Shown: piece by piece, positions 8,438-16,910 of the stretch
Numbering within the stretch: position 1 is the first letter of the stretch
Layout: each line of letters opens with the position of its first letter
Source of the DNA: JBDXHU01 sp039989475
Lineage (GTDB): Bacteria > Pseudomonadota > Gammaproteobacteria > Pseudomonadales > Halieaceae
Assembly (NCBI GenBank): GCA_039989475.1
Contig: JBDXHU010000006.1
Span: forward strand, 224,737 to 288,736
DNA: 64,000 bases
Reading direction: 5' to 3'
Translations under genes and position numbers: made by a program
The notes under the pieces: generated by a model
What the model saw: the letters and a program-made list of their open reading frames with translations, nothing else
Told to the model about the DNA's origin: nothing
The model's database searches: none

Positions 8438-10252
8438 TTACGACTTTTTGCCGCGTTCCTCGTCCCGAAGCCGCTTTTCGCGGAGTTCCTGAACAATTTC
8501 CAGCTTTTCCAATTCGCTGATGTCAGCGTAGTTCCTGTGTCGAAGTTTGTCGACTCGCGCATCAAAGTTTTGTTTTTTGGGGTGCTGCAGCAAGCTATTA
8601 ATGGTGTCGATAAACTCGTTTTCAATCCCCTCCCGGGGAATTAGTTGTTCCTGGCTTGCCAGTCGGTTCAGTAGCGCACTGTGCTCCGAGCCGTACCAGT
8701 GTCCCAGTAGCATGTGGGTGGTCGACTCGGGGCGGCGTTGCAGCAATTCAAGCAACTCCACCAACAGGGCCGCGTCAGCGCCGGGTAGGGCTCGCAACTT
8801 GTCGAGATCAGGGGCCTGGCGGGCAACCTGGGGGTGCTGCAGAAGCAGCGCGATGGCGGCCTGCACCAGCGAACCGGGACCTGCGGCGGCAGTTTCCAGT
8901 GCCGGCCGTTGCCGTGGTTGTGGCTCAGCGGGAGCGGCTGCCGGGTCTGGTGCTGGGGCCGGCGTATCCACCAATTGGGTCAGGGCTTCCGGCTGCATGC
9001 CGGTGCGCTCAGCCAGGGCATTGAACATCAACTGCCGATACACGCCGGCGGGAATGGTTTGCAACAAGGGGGCGGCCAGTTTACTAAATCGGGCCCGTCC
9101 ATCCATGGTGTCCAGGTCGAGACCCTGGCCGATGCTCTCGAACAGAAAGGTTTCCAGCGGTGTCGCGGCGCTGACTCGCTGCTGGAATTGTTCCGCGCCT
9201 TCGCTGCGCACCAGTGTATCCGGGTCTTCTCCTTCAGGTAGAAACAGGAAGCGGGCCTGGCGCCCGTCCTGCATGCAGGGTAGAGCAGCCTCCAGCGCCC
9301 GGCTGGCGGCCTGGCGACCGGCCTTGTCGCCATCAAAGCAGAACACGACCTCCGGGCACAGTCGGTAAATCTTTTCCAGGTGGGCGGCGCTGGTCGCGGT
9401 GCCGAGGGTGGCGGCGGCGTTATTAATGCCATGCTGGGCCAGGGCAATCACGTCCATATAGCCCTCAACGATTATGATGCGCTCCAGCTTGCGGTTGGCG
9501 CGACGCGCCTCAAACAGGCCGTAAAGCTCGCGGCCCTTGTGGAAGATTGGCGTCTCTGGGGAATTCAGGTACTTGGGTTTGTCGTCACCCAGCACCCGGC
9601 CGCCAAAGCCGATCACCCGGCCGCGCTGGTCGCGGATCGGGAATACCACTCGATCACGAAAGCGGTCGTAGACCCGTTTGTCCTCGTTCTCGATCAGCAT
9701 GCCGGCTTGCAGTAGCTGCTGTTTGCGCTCTTCACTGGTGCCCAGGGCGCCCAGCAGATTGTCCCAGCCCGGCGGCGCAAAACCCATGCCAAACTCCTTG
9801 GCGACGGTGCCCGTCAGTCCGCGGCCCTTGAGGTAATCCACGGCTGCCGCTTTGCGCGGGTGTTCCTTGAGATGACGCTGATAGAGTGCGGCGACCTGCT
9901 CCATTAGTGGGTAGAGGTCGCGCTGCCCGCGCTGTTCCGGGTTGCGGCTTTCTTCTCGCGGCACCTTCATACCGACCGCGTCGGCCAGCATTTCTACCGC
10001 AGCCGGGAAGTCCAGATTCTCGTAATCCATGAGAAAACCCAGGGCGTTACCGCCGGCACCACAGCCAAAGCAGTAGTAGAACTGTTTTTCCGGGTTGACG
10101 CTGAAGGAGGGGGTTTTTTCCTGGTGGAAGGGGCAGCATGCGGAATAGTTTTTGCCGCTCTTTTTCAGCTTCACACGGCGGTCTATCACGTCGATGATAT
10201 CGGCGCGATCCAGCAGGTCGTCGATGAATGCTTGCGGTATCAATCCGGCCAT
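8438..10252 (-). CDS. dnaG: DNA primase DnaG
   Basis: This 604-residue enzyme makes RNA primers for replication. The N-terminal zinc ribbon has C40, H43, C61 and C64 in the E. coli positions. The catalytic core contains the TOPRIM glutamate and aspartates in IIVEGYMDVIAL and VVFCFDGDKAGRQAA. A proline/alanine linker near residues 430-450 precedes the DnaB-binding C-terminal helicase-interaction domain. It sits between yqeY and rpoD in the macromolecular synthesis operon. Confidence 0.97.
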   Translation of the reverse strand: MAGLIPQAFIDDLLDRADIIDVIDRRVKLKKSGKNYSACCPFHQEKTPSFSVNPEKQFYYCFGCGAGGNALGFLMDYENLDFPAAVEMLADAVGMKVPREESRNPEQRGQRDLYPLMEQVAALYQRHLKEHPRKAAAVDYLKGRGLTGTVAKEFGMGFAPPGWDNLLGALGTSEERKQQLLQAGMLIENEDKRVYDRFRDRVVFPIRDQRGRVIGFGGRVLGDDKPKYLNSPETPIFHKGRELYGLFEARRANRKLERIIIVEGYMDVIALAQHGINNAAATLGTATSAAHLEKIYRLCPEVVFCFDGDKAGRQAASRALEAALPCMQDGRQARFLFLPEGEDPDTLVRSEGAEQFQQRVSAATPLETFLFESIGQGLDLDTMDGRARFSKLAAPLLQTIPAGVYRQLMFNALAERTGMQPEALTQLVDTPAPAPDPAAAPAEPQPRQRPALETAAAGPGSLVQAAIALLLQHPQVARQAPDLDKLRALPGADAALLVELLELLQRRPESTTHMLLGHWYGSEHSALLNRLASQEQLIPREGIENEFIDTINSLLQHPKKQNFDARVDKLRHRNYADISELEKLEIVQELREKRLRDEERGKKS

Positions 10253-10358
10253 GCCGTCACGGCGTGCTCATATCAAATGGGGGAGCTATTGAACCACGAG
10301 ACGTGGTGATTGTCAGGATGGTGGTGATATGCCGCCCGGGCCGGGGGCAGGAAAAACG

Positions 10359-10814
10359 TCAGGCGGTCAGTTTCTGTTTAACAAGGGCGCTGACCTTGCC
10401 CATATCTGCCTTGCCCTGCAACTGGGGCTTGAGTTGACCCATCACTTGCCCCATGGCCTGCATGCCAGTGGCATCGCTAGCGGCGATGGCAGCCTCGACC
10501 AGGGCGACAATTTCATCCTCGGACAACTGTGCGGGAAGAAACTCCTGGATAACCGAGATTTCGAAGTTTTCCTGGGCTGCCAGCTCTTCGCGGCCGGCAT
10601 CGCTATACTGCTGGGCAGAATCGCGGCGCTGCTTGACCATTTTGTCGAGCACGGCCAACACCCGCGCATCATCCAGCTCGATACGCTCGTCGACTTCGAT
10701 TCGCTTGAACTCCGCCTGCATCAGGCGGATGGTCTGGAGGCGGGGCTTTTCTTTCGCCCGCATGGCCGCCTTCATAGCGGCCTGGATGTCATCCTTGAGA
10801 GGAGATGCGCTCAT
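10359..10814 (-). CDS. yqeY: GatB/YqeY domain protein
   Basis: The protein of about 151 residues is all-helical and resembles the tail domain of GatB amidotransferase: LKDDIQAAMKAAMRAKEKPRLQTIRL at the start, then EEDEIVALVEAAIA-like and MGQVMGQLKPQLQGKADMG segments. The function of free-standing YqeY is not well established; a tRNA-related role is suggested by the domain. The ATG at 10814 was preferred over a TTG two codons upstream because an AAGGG ribosome site lies 10 bases before it. It is usually found between rpsU and dnaG, as here. Confidence 0.9.
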   Translation of the reverse strand: MSASPLKDDIQAAMKAAMRAKEKPRLQTIRLMQAEFKRIEVDERIELDDARVLAVLDKMVKQRRDSAQQYSDAGREELAAQENFEISVIQEFLPAQLSEDEIVALVEAAIAASDATGMQAMGQVMGQLKPQLQGKADMGKVSALVKQKLTA

Positions 10815-10837
10815 TACCAAGTTGCCCTTAAGCGACC

Positions 10838-11053
10838 TTAGTAAAGACGTACGCGCTTCTTGTTTTCCCGGGACAGCTTCTTGGCGTGACGCTTCACAGC
10901 CGCGGCTGCAGCGCGCTTGCGCACGGTGGTGGGCTTCTCGTAGTGCTCGCGCTTGCGAACTTCGGCCAGTACACCGGCTTTTTCGCAGGAGCGCTTGAAG
11001 CGACGCAGTGCGATGTCAAACGGCTCGTTTTCCTTGATCTTTACAGAGGGCAT
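10838..11053 (-). CDS. rpsU: 30S ribosomal protein S21
   Basis: The 71-residue, very basic protein has the S21 signature (IKENEPFDIALRRFKRSCEK) and a KRHAKKLSRENKKRVRLY tail. It binds near the anti-Shine-Dalgarno region of 16S rRNA and helps initiation. It is the first gene of rpsU-yqeY-dnaG-rpoD, linking translation, replication and transcription. It is divergent from tsaD with a 217-base shared control region. Confidence 0.98.
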   Translation of the reverse strand: MPSVKIKENEPFDIALRRFKRSCEKAGVLAEVRKREHYEKPTTVRKRAAAAAVKRHAKKLSRENKKRVRLY

Positions 11054-11141
11054 TCAGTCTCTACCTGTCATTACAACGTTTCAGTTCATCAATTTGGCTG
11101 CAGCCCACAGAATATGCGGCCTGTAGCTGTAAAGGGCGCGC

Positions 11142-11170
11142 ATTTTATACCGATCGCCGGCATATTGCAA
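11142..11170 (-). promoter_or_regulatory. Candidate rpsU operon promoter
   Basis: On the minus strand a TTGCAA (-35, 11165-11170) and a TAAAAT (-10, 11142-11147) are separated by 17 bases. They lie about 90 bases before rpsU. A 7-bp inverted repeat AAAGCCA/TGGCTTT (11169-11190) overlaps the -35 side and could be an operator; no regulator is identified. Confidence 0.5.
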
Positions 11171-11270
11171 AGCCAGTTTTAAGTGGCTTTAGCCGCCCGG
11201 GGTGATCGCCGAACTGGTCTCTGCAGCACCCCTCCATTATCATGCGGCCTTTATTCAAGAGGGCTTACCC

Positions 11271-12311
11271 ATGCGAGTGCTGGGTATAGAGACATCCTGC
11301 GATGAAACCGGCATTGCCCTGTTCGATAGCGAACAGGGTCTGCTGGCGGATGTCCTCTACAGCCAGGTAGCGGTGCACGAGGAATATGGCGGTGTAGTGC
11401 CGGAGCTGGCTTCGCGCGATCACGTGCGCAAGGCCCTGCCCCTGGTGGCGGAGGTGATGGCACAGGCTGATTGCAGCAGTGCGCAGCTTGACGGCATTGC
11501 CTATACCGCGGGCCCCGGTCTGGTGGGTGCGCTGATGGTGGGGGCCACCCTGGCCAGATCCCTGGCCCTGGGTTGGAATCTGCCGGTTCTGGGCGTGCAT
11601 CACATGGAGGGCCATCTGCTGGCGCCCATGTTGGAGCAAGAGAAACCGGAGTATCCGTTCGTCGCCCTGCTTGTTTCTGGCGGCCACACCCAGTTGGTGC
11701 GGGTCGACGCCCTGGGCAGCTACCGATTGCTGGGCGAGTCGCTGGACGATGCGGCGGGTGAGGCCTTTGATAAGGCGGCCAAGATGCTGGGCGAACCCTA
11801 TCCCGGCGGCCCACACATAGCGCGCCTGGCGACCAGCGGCGACCCGGATCGCTATAGCTTCCCGCGACCCATGGTGAATCGCCCGGGCCTGGATTTCAGT
11901 TTCAGCGGGCTCAAGACCTATACCTTGAACACGGTTAAGGAGGCCGGGGGCCGCGACGCCATTGACGCCCAGACCCGGGCCGACATTGCCTGTGCCTTTC
12001 AGCAGGCGGTGGTGGAAACCCTGGTCATCAAATGTCGGCGCGCCCTGGAACAGGAACAGCTCTCCACCCTGGTTATTGCCGGCGGTGTCAGCGCCAATAC
12101 CCGGCTGCGTCAGCGCTTGACAGAAGCATTGGCAAAAACTGGCGCCAGGGTGTTTTATCCGGCCCCTGAATTCTGTACCGATAATGGCGCCATGATTGCT
12201 TATGCAGGATGCCAGCGCCTGCTGGCCGGTGAGCGTGACCGGGCTGATACACCCGTGCGTCCGCGCTGGCCGCTGGCCGAGTTGCCGCGACCCGGCGGTG
12301 AGGCGCACTGA
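11271..12311 (+). CDS. tsaD: tRNA N6-threonylcarbamoyladenosine transferase TsaD
   Basis: The 346-residue enzyme, with TsaB/TsaE, transfers threonylcarbamoyl to A37 of ANN-decoding tRNAs. It has the family start MRVLGIETSCDETG, the metal-binding HHMEGH (His at about 111 and 115), VSGGHTQL, and a C-terminal YPAPEFCTDNGAMIAY. The ATG at 11271 was chosen over an upstream in-frame start because the family begins exactly there. It forms a tight operon with folB (1-base gap) and is divergent from rpsU, a conserved gammaproteobacterial arrangement. Confidence 0.97.
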   Translation: MRVLGIETSCDETGIALFDSEQGLLADVLYSQVAVHEEYGGVVPELASRDHVRKALPLVAEVMAQADCSSAQLDGIAYTAGPGLVGALMVGATLARSLALGWNLPVLGVHHMEGHLLAPMLEQEKPEYPFVALLVSGGHTQLVRVDALGSYRLLGESLDDAAGEAFDKAAKMLGEPYPGGPHIARLATSGDPDRYSFPRPMVNRPGLDFSFSGLKTYTLNTVKEAGGRDAIDAQTRADIACAFQQAVVETLVIKCRRALEQEQLSTLVIAGGVSANTRLRQRLTEALAKTGARVFYPAPEFCTDNGAMIAYAGCQRLLAGERDRADTPVRPRWPLAELPRPGGEAH

Positions 12312-12312
12312 G

Positions 12313-12687
12313 ATGGATCACGTCTACATCCGCGACCTGCGCATAGCCTGCATTATTGGTATCTATGACTGGGAGCGCCAGGTGCGCCAGCAACTGAGCC
12401 TGGATGTGGAAGTAGCCAGCGATATTGCAGCGGCGGCACGCAGCGGAGCCATAGAGGACGCCATCGACTACGCGGCGATGGCTGAGCGCATCACCGACTT
12501 TGTGGTCGCAGGTGAATTTCAATTGCTGGAGACCCTGGCCGAGGAGACAGCGCAGATGCTGTTACAGGAGTTCCCGGTCAGTTGGCTGCGCTTGCGGGTT
12601 GGCAAGCCAGGCGCGGTGGCCGCCGCTGGGGATGTTGGTGTCGTGATCGAACGTGGGCTTGCCCCGGACCTGCGGACCCCTTCGTGA
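12313..12687 (+). CDS. folB: Dihydroneopterin aldolase FolB
   Basis: The 124-residue protein matches FolB in length and motif (IRDLRIACIIGIYDWER start; conserved Glu in the first helix). It converts dihydroneopterin to 6-hydroxymethyl-dihydropterin in folate synthesis. It starts one base after the tsaD stop and overlaps folK by four bases (GTGA), implying coupled translation of consecutive folate steps. Confidence 0.92.
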   Translation: MDHVYIRDLRIACIIGIYDWERQVRQQLSLDVEVASDIAAAARSGAIEDAIDYAAMAERITDFVVAGEFQLLETLAEETAQMLLQEFPVSWLRLRVGKPGAVAAAGDVGVVIERGLAPDLRTPS

Positions 12688-13199
12688 ACCTGGTGTACCT
12701 GGGGGTTGGCAGCAATATAGAGCCACATGCCAACATCAGCATTGGCCTCGATGTACTGCGCGACCAGTTTGGCATGCGCCGGGCGTCCTCCGCCTATGAG
12801 AGTGCGGCACTGGGCTTTGATGGGCCGGCCTTTATCAACCTCGCGGTGGAGCTGCAGACCGACCTCGGTCTGGCTGAATTGGCGGCTGAGCTGCGGGCGT
12901 TCGAGCATCGCATGGGGCGGCCCCAGCGGGCCAGCCGTTTCAGCTCACGCACCCTGGACCTGGATATTCTCAGTTACGGCGAGTTGAGCGGACAGGTAGC
13001 GGGAGTGCAACTGCCACGCGCGGAAATCACCGAGAACGCCTATGTGCTGGCACCGCTGGCAGAGCTGGCACCAGCCGGGGTACACCCTTTGTTGAAAGTG
13101 AGCTACGCGCAGCTCTGGGCTGAGTATGATCGCGCCAGGCAACCGCTGCAGCAGCTGACCTTCGCCCATGGCGACTGGGTATTGCCCGCCGAGGTCTAG
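12684..13199 (+). CDS. folK: 6-hydroxymethyl-dihydropterin pyrophosphokinase FolK
   Basis: From the GTG at 12684 the product is 171 residues with the HPPK motifs LGVGSNIEP at the start, ESAALGFDGPAFINLAVEL, and RTLDLDILSYG (the Mg/ATP aspartates). It pyrophosphorylates the FolB product. The GTG overlaps the folB stop as GTGA and puts LGVGSN near residue 5, as in the family. It converges on cca with stop codons sharing the palindrome CTAG. Confidence 0.95.
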   Translation: MNLVYLGVGSNIEPHANISIGLDVLRDQFGMRRASSAYESAALGFDGPAFINLAVELQTDLGLAELAAELRAFEHRMGRPQRASRFSSRTLDLDILSYGELSGQVAGVQLPRAEITENAYVLAPLAELAPAGVHPLLKVSYAQLWAEYDRARQPLQQLTFAHGDWVLPAEV

Positions 13200-14287
13200 T
13201 CGAGCAACTCCGCCAGGCGCTGTTCTCGCTCCAGGCGGATGCGTTCACCGATTTCCTGCCCGGACAAATCACTATTGGCCCACTGGCGACTGCTAATCTG
13301 TTGGCAGGCCTCCAGCGCTCGTCGCATTAGTGCTACCTGTTGCTCAGTAGCCGGATCAACCGCGCTGCAGGTTTGCAGTAATTGTTCGAAGCGTTCCGGC
13401 CGGCGCAGGGCATCGGCCTGCATCAATAAACGGAGTAATTGGGCAGCTTGCAGGTCTGCAGCGCGGCGTATGCTGTCACTGTGACGGCTGCAGAGCAGGG
13501 CCAGCTCGCGAAAGCGGCGCGGTGCATTGAGGCGTTCACAGAGCTGCTGCGCCGCCTCCGCCGCCATATCAACAAATAGCGCGGCAAATCGGATCTCTGC
13601 AATATCGCTGCAAGCGGTGGCGCTGGTCAGCCGTTTCAGTGCCTCATCACGCGGCTCCAGCTCCGGCATCAGCCGGGCCAGGGCCCCGCAATCGGCCAGT
13701 AGCTGCAGGAATTGCTGCGGTGAGTCATAGCCGAAAGCGCGCTCCAGTTCCCCCCAGATACGCTCGGAGGCCAGGGTTTCCAGCTCCCCGCTATCAACAA
13801 TTTCACGCATCAACTCCAGTGTCTCGGGCGCCACGTTGAACCCCAGGGTGGCGAAGCGGGCGGCGAAGCGGGCCACCCGTAAGACCCGCAGTGGATCTTC
13901 AACAAAGGCGGGGGAGACGTGCCTCAGCCTGCGTGCGGCAAGATCAGCCTGGCCGCCGTAGGGGTCAATAAGTTGGCCGTCACTATCCCTGGCGATGGCA
14001 TTGATGGTCAGGTCGCGCCGGGACAGGTCTTGTTCCAGTGTCACCGAGGGTTCGCTGTTGGTTTCGAATCCGACATGGCCGCTGGCGGTTTTGCGTTCGG
14101 TGCGTGCCAGGGCGTATTCCTCTGCGGTGTCCGGGTGTAGGTAGACCGGGAAATCACGGCCCACCTGGCGGTATCCCAGCTCCAGCATTTCCTCACGGGT
14201 CGAGCCCACGACCACCCAGTCTTGCTCGGTAACCGGAAGATCGAGAAGCTGGTCGCGCACCGCGCCACCTACCAGGTAAATTTTCAT
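13196..14287 (-). CDS. cca: CCA-adding tRNA nucleotidyltransferase lacking the HD domain
   Basis: The 363-residue enzyme adds or repairs the tRNA CCA end. GGAVRD (7-12), the catalytic pair EQD (21-23; E. coli has DRD), RRDLTINAIA, and EDPLRVLRVARFAARF are all present. Where E. coli Cca has the HD phosphohydrolase residues, this protein reads ALFVDMAAEAA, with a deletion of about 20 residues relative to E. coli. The phosphatase/phosphodiesterase activity is therefore probably absent. Glu in place of the first Asp is conservative. Confidence 0.93.
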   Translation of the reverse strand: MKIYLVGGAVRDQLLDLPVTEQDWVVVGSTREEMLELGYRQVGRDFPVYLHPDTAEEYALARTERKTASGHVGFETNSEPSVTLEQDLSRRDLTINAIARDSDGQLIDPYGGQADLAARRLRHVSPAFVEDPLRVLRVARFAARFATLGFNVAPETLELMREIVDSGELETLASERIWGELERAFGYDSPQQFLQLLADCGALARLMPELEPRDEALKRLTSATACSDIAEIRFAALFVDMAAEAAQQLCERLNAPRRFRELALLCSRHSDSIRRAADLQAAQLLRLLMQADALRRPERFEQLLQTCSAVDPATEQQVALMRRALEACQQISSRQWANSDLSGQEIGERIRLEREQRLAELLD

Positions 14288-14300
14288 AGGCTGATATTAA

Positions 14301-15104
14301 TCAGGAACACTCGCAGTCGTGCAACTCGCCGCTGTCCAGGCAATACATGGTCAGCGAGTTGCCCCATACGCAGCCGGTATCCAGCGCCAGCAGGTTCTTG
14401 CCCTTGGCCTGGCCCTGCAGGGCGGCCCAGTGACCAAAAATGATTTTCTGCTTGCGAGTTTCACGCTCGGGGTAGCTGAACCAGGGCGCCACTTTGCGAC
14501 CGGGGTTGGGGCTGCTGCCCTTGCTTTGCAGATCCAGCTGGCCGTTGGCGTAAATAAAGCGCATGCGGGTCAAATAGTTGGTGATGGTGCGCAATCTCGG
14601 GTAGCCCACCAGCGCATCATTCCAGCGGCGCGGCGTATTGCCGTACATACGCGAGAGGAATTTGCGCCACTCCGGCCCGCGCAGTGCGGCCTCAACCTCG
14701 GCACCGTAGTCGTGAGCCTGCTCTAGCGTCCACCTGGGCGGAATGCCGGCGTGCACCAGGGTGTGGCCCTGCTCGGTGTGAATCAAGGGTCGGTGACGCA
14801 GCCAGCGCAGCAGTTCGTCGCGGTCGTGGGCGACCAGGATCTTGTCCAGGGTATCTGAGCGGCTTTTTTTGCGCAGGCCACTGGCAACAGCCAGCAGGTG
14901 TAAGTCATGGTTGCCCAGCACGCAGACAATTCGGTCGCGGTGTTTATAAACAAAGCGTAAGGTCTTGAGTGAATCGGGCCCACGATTGACGACGTCTCCC
15001 ACCAGCCAGAGATGGTCCCGCTCCCAGTCAAACTTGACTTGCTTGAGCAGGCATTTAAGGGGCTCCAGGCAACCCTGGAGATCACCGACTGCATATGTGG
15101 CCAT
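14301..15104 (-). CDS. apaH: Diadenosine tetraphosphatase ApaH
   Basis: The 267-residue metallophosphoesterase hydrolyses Ap4A symmetrically to two ADP; in E. coli it also removes Np4 caps from RNA. Metal-binding motifs GDLQG, GDVVNRGP and GNHDLH are at about residues 7, 37 and 64, and the later His motifs (HAGIPP, GHWA) are present. It follows rsmA by 9 bases. In E. coli apaG lies between these genes; here it is missing. Confidence 0.95.
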   Translation of the reverse strand: MATYAVGDLQGCLEPLKCLLKQVKFDWERDHLWLVGDVVNRGPDSLKTLRFVYKHRDRIVCVLGNHDLHLLAVASGLRKKSRSDTLDKILVAHDRDELLRWLRHRPLIHTEQGHTLVHAGIPPRWTLEQAHDYGAEVEAALRGPEWRKFLSRMYGNTPRRWNDALVGYPRLRTITNYLTRMRFIYANGQLDLQSKGSSPNPGRKVAPWFSYPERETRKQKIIFGHWAALQGQAKGKNLLALDTGCVWGNSLTMYCLDSGELHDCECS

Positions 15105-15113
15105 GGCGTGCCT

Positions 15114-15917
15114 TTATTCTTCTGTTTCGTCCTGGCCAATCGTTTTACTGATGGCAACAAATTGCTCCAGGGTCAATGTTTCAGCCCTGGCGCCGGGCGC
15201 GATGCCAAGCTCCTCCAATTGTTGCACGTCAACCAGATCGCGCAAGGTATTGCGCAAGGTTTTTCGGCGCTGGGAAAAGGCGGCGCTCACCACCCGCCGC
15301 AGTTGCTTTTCCGCTGCCCGGTCAACCGGGGCGGCGTGGGGTTGGAGGCGGACTATGGCTGATACGACTTTGGGGGGTGGACTAAAGGCACTGGCCGGCA
15401 CCTCGAACAGGGCTTCGATGTGGCTGTGAAACTGGGCCATGACACCCAGCTTACCCCAGGCTTTGCCACCGGGTGTGGCGGCCATACGGTTAACCACTTC
15501 GCGCTGCAACATGAAGTGCATGTCCTCAATCTGACCGGCATAGTCCAGTAAATGGAATATCAGGGGGGTGGAAATATTGTAGGGCAGGTTGCCTACCAGG
15601 CGCATTTTGCCGCTTCCTGCGCCGCTGACCAGCTGGCCGAAGTCGAATTGCAGGGCGTCGCCCTGGTGAATACGAAAGTTGTCGCGGTCGCTGAATTTCT
15701 CTTCCAGCACCGGCACCAGGTCCCGATCCAGTTCAATCACATCCAGTTGGCAGCCACTGTCCAGCAGGCTTTCGGTAATCGCCCCCTGGCCCGGCCCGAT
15801 CTCTACCAGGTGTTGCCCTGGCCGGGGGTGGATGGCATCGACTATGCGGTGAATAACGCCCTGGTCGTGCAGGAAGTTCTGGCCGAAGCGTTTGCGGGCG
15901 CGATGCGGAGTAGTCAT
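15114..15917 (-). CDS. rsmA: 16S rRNA dimethyladenosine transferase RsmA (KsgA)
   Basis: The 267-residue SAM methyltransferase dimethylates A1518 and A1519 of 16S rRNA. It has RKRFGQNFLHD at the N-terminus, the SAM loop VEIGPGQGAIT (about 39-49), and the catalytic NLPYN. Its start overlaps the pdxA stop by four bases (ATGA). This is part of the conserved lptD-surA-pdxA-rsmA-apaH cluster. Confidence 0.97.
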   Translation of the reverse strand: MTTPHRARKRFGQNFLHDQGVIHRIVDAIHPRPGQHLVEIGPGQGAITESLLDSGCQLDVIELDRDLVPVLEEKFSDRDNFRIHQGDALQFDFGQLVSGAGSGKMRLVGNLPYNISTPLIFHLLDYAGQIEDMHFMLQREVVNRMAATPGGKAWGKLGVMAQFHSHIEALFEVPASAFSPPPKVVSAIVRLQPHAAPVDRAAEKQLRRVVSAAFSQRRKTLRNTLRDLVDVQQLEELGIAPGARAETLTLEQFVAISKTIGQDETEE

Positions 15918-16903
15918 GAGATCTGCCTGGCGGCCATGGCAGCCGCCAGCCCCACCGCCTGTTGCAGGCTGCCCGGGTCAGCACCACCACGCCCGGCGAG
16001 ATCCAGGGCCGTACCATGGTCCACCGAGGTGCGGATGATTGGCAGTCCCAGGGTAATGTTCACCGCGTCACCAAAACCGGCGTACTTGAGTACCGGTAGC
16101 CCCTGGTCATGGTACATGGCCAGCACCGCATCACAGCGTTGCAGGGCGGCGGGTGTAAATGCGGTATCGGCAGGCAGCGGCCCCAGCAAATTGAAACCTT
16201 CCTGACGCAATTGCTGCAGCGTGGGGCCAATGGTTTGCAGCTCTTCCTGGCCCATGTGTCCAGATTCGCCGGCGTGGGGGTTTAGACCGAGCACCGCAAT
16301 TCTGGGTTCGGCGATGGCGAAGCGCTGCTGGAGGTCCTGGCGCAGTACGGTGAGTACCCCGCGTAATCGCTGCGGGGTAACAGCAGCCGGCACCTGCGAC
16401 AGTGGCAGGTGCGTGGTGAGCAGTGCCACCCGCATAGCCTCACAGGCCAGCAGCATGACCACCTGGTCGCTAGCTGTCGCCTCCGCCAGGAACTCGGTAT
16501 GGCCGCTGAAGCTAATGCCGGCATCGTTGATGACTGATTTTTGCACCGGCGCGGTAGCCATTGCCTGAAACTCACCGTCCAGGCAGCCCTGGCAGGCGCG
16601 CTGCAGCATGGCAATAACATAGCTGGCATTGTCGGGGTTTAGCTCTCCGGCCTGGCAGGGGCTGCTCAACTCTACTGGCAGTACCCTCAGCGAGCCGGCG
16701 GCGCTGGCCTGTGGAGCAGCGGCCTTGTCATAGGGTAATAGTTGCAGTGGCAGGTCGAGGGCCGCGGCGCGAGATTGCAGCAGTGCCGGATCGGCGATGG
16801 CTACCAGCTCCTGCGCGTGGGCCTGCTGCGCCAACTGTACGCTCAAGTCCGGGCCAATACCCGCCGGCTCACCGGTGCTTATAGCGATGCGCAGGACCGG
16901 CAT
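15914..16903 (-). CDS. pdxA: 4-hydroxythreonine-4-phosphate dehydrogenase PdxA
   Basis: The 329-residue NAD-dependent enzyme acts in pyridoxal phosphate synthesis. It has ISTGEPAGIGPD at the start, ATAPVQKSVI, the metal/substrate histidines in FSGHTEF, NPHAGESGHMG and MYHDQGLPVLKY. The ATG at 16903 is used because the family begins here, although the frame is open for 57 more codons inside surA. It is coupled to rsmA (4-base overlap) and follows surA by 7 bases. Confidence 0.95.
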   Translation of the reverse strand: MPVLRIAISTGEPAGIGPDLSVQLAQQAHAQELVAIADPALLQSRAAALDLPLQLLPYDKAAAPQASAAGSLRVLPVELSSPCQAGELNPDNASYVIAMLQRACQGCLDGEFQAMATAPVQKSVINDAGISFSGHTEFLAEATASDQVVMLLACEAMRVALLTTHLPLSQVPAAVTPQRLRGVLTVLRQDLQQRFAIAEPRIAVLGLNPHAGESGHMGQEELQTIGPTLQQLRQEGFNLLGPLPADTAFTPAALQRCDAVLAMYHDQGLPVLKYAGFGDAVNITLGLPIIRTSVDHGTALDLAGRGGADPGSLQQAVGLAAAMAARQIS

Positions 16904-16910
16904 GGCGCTA

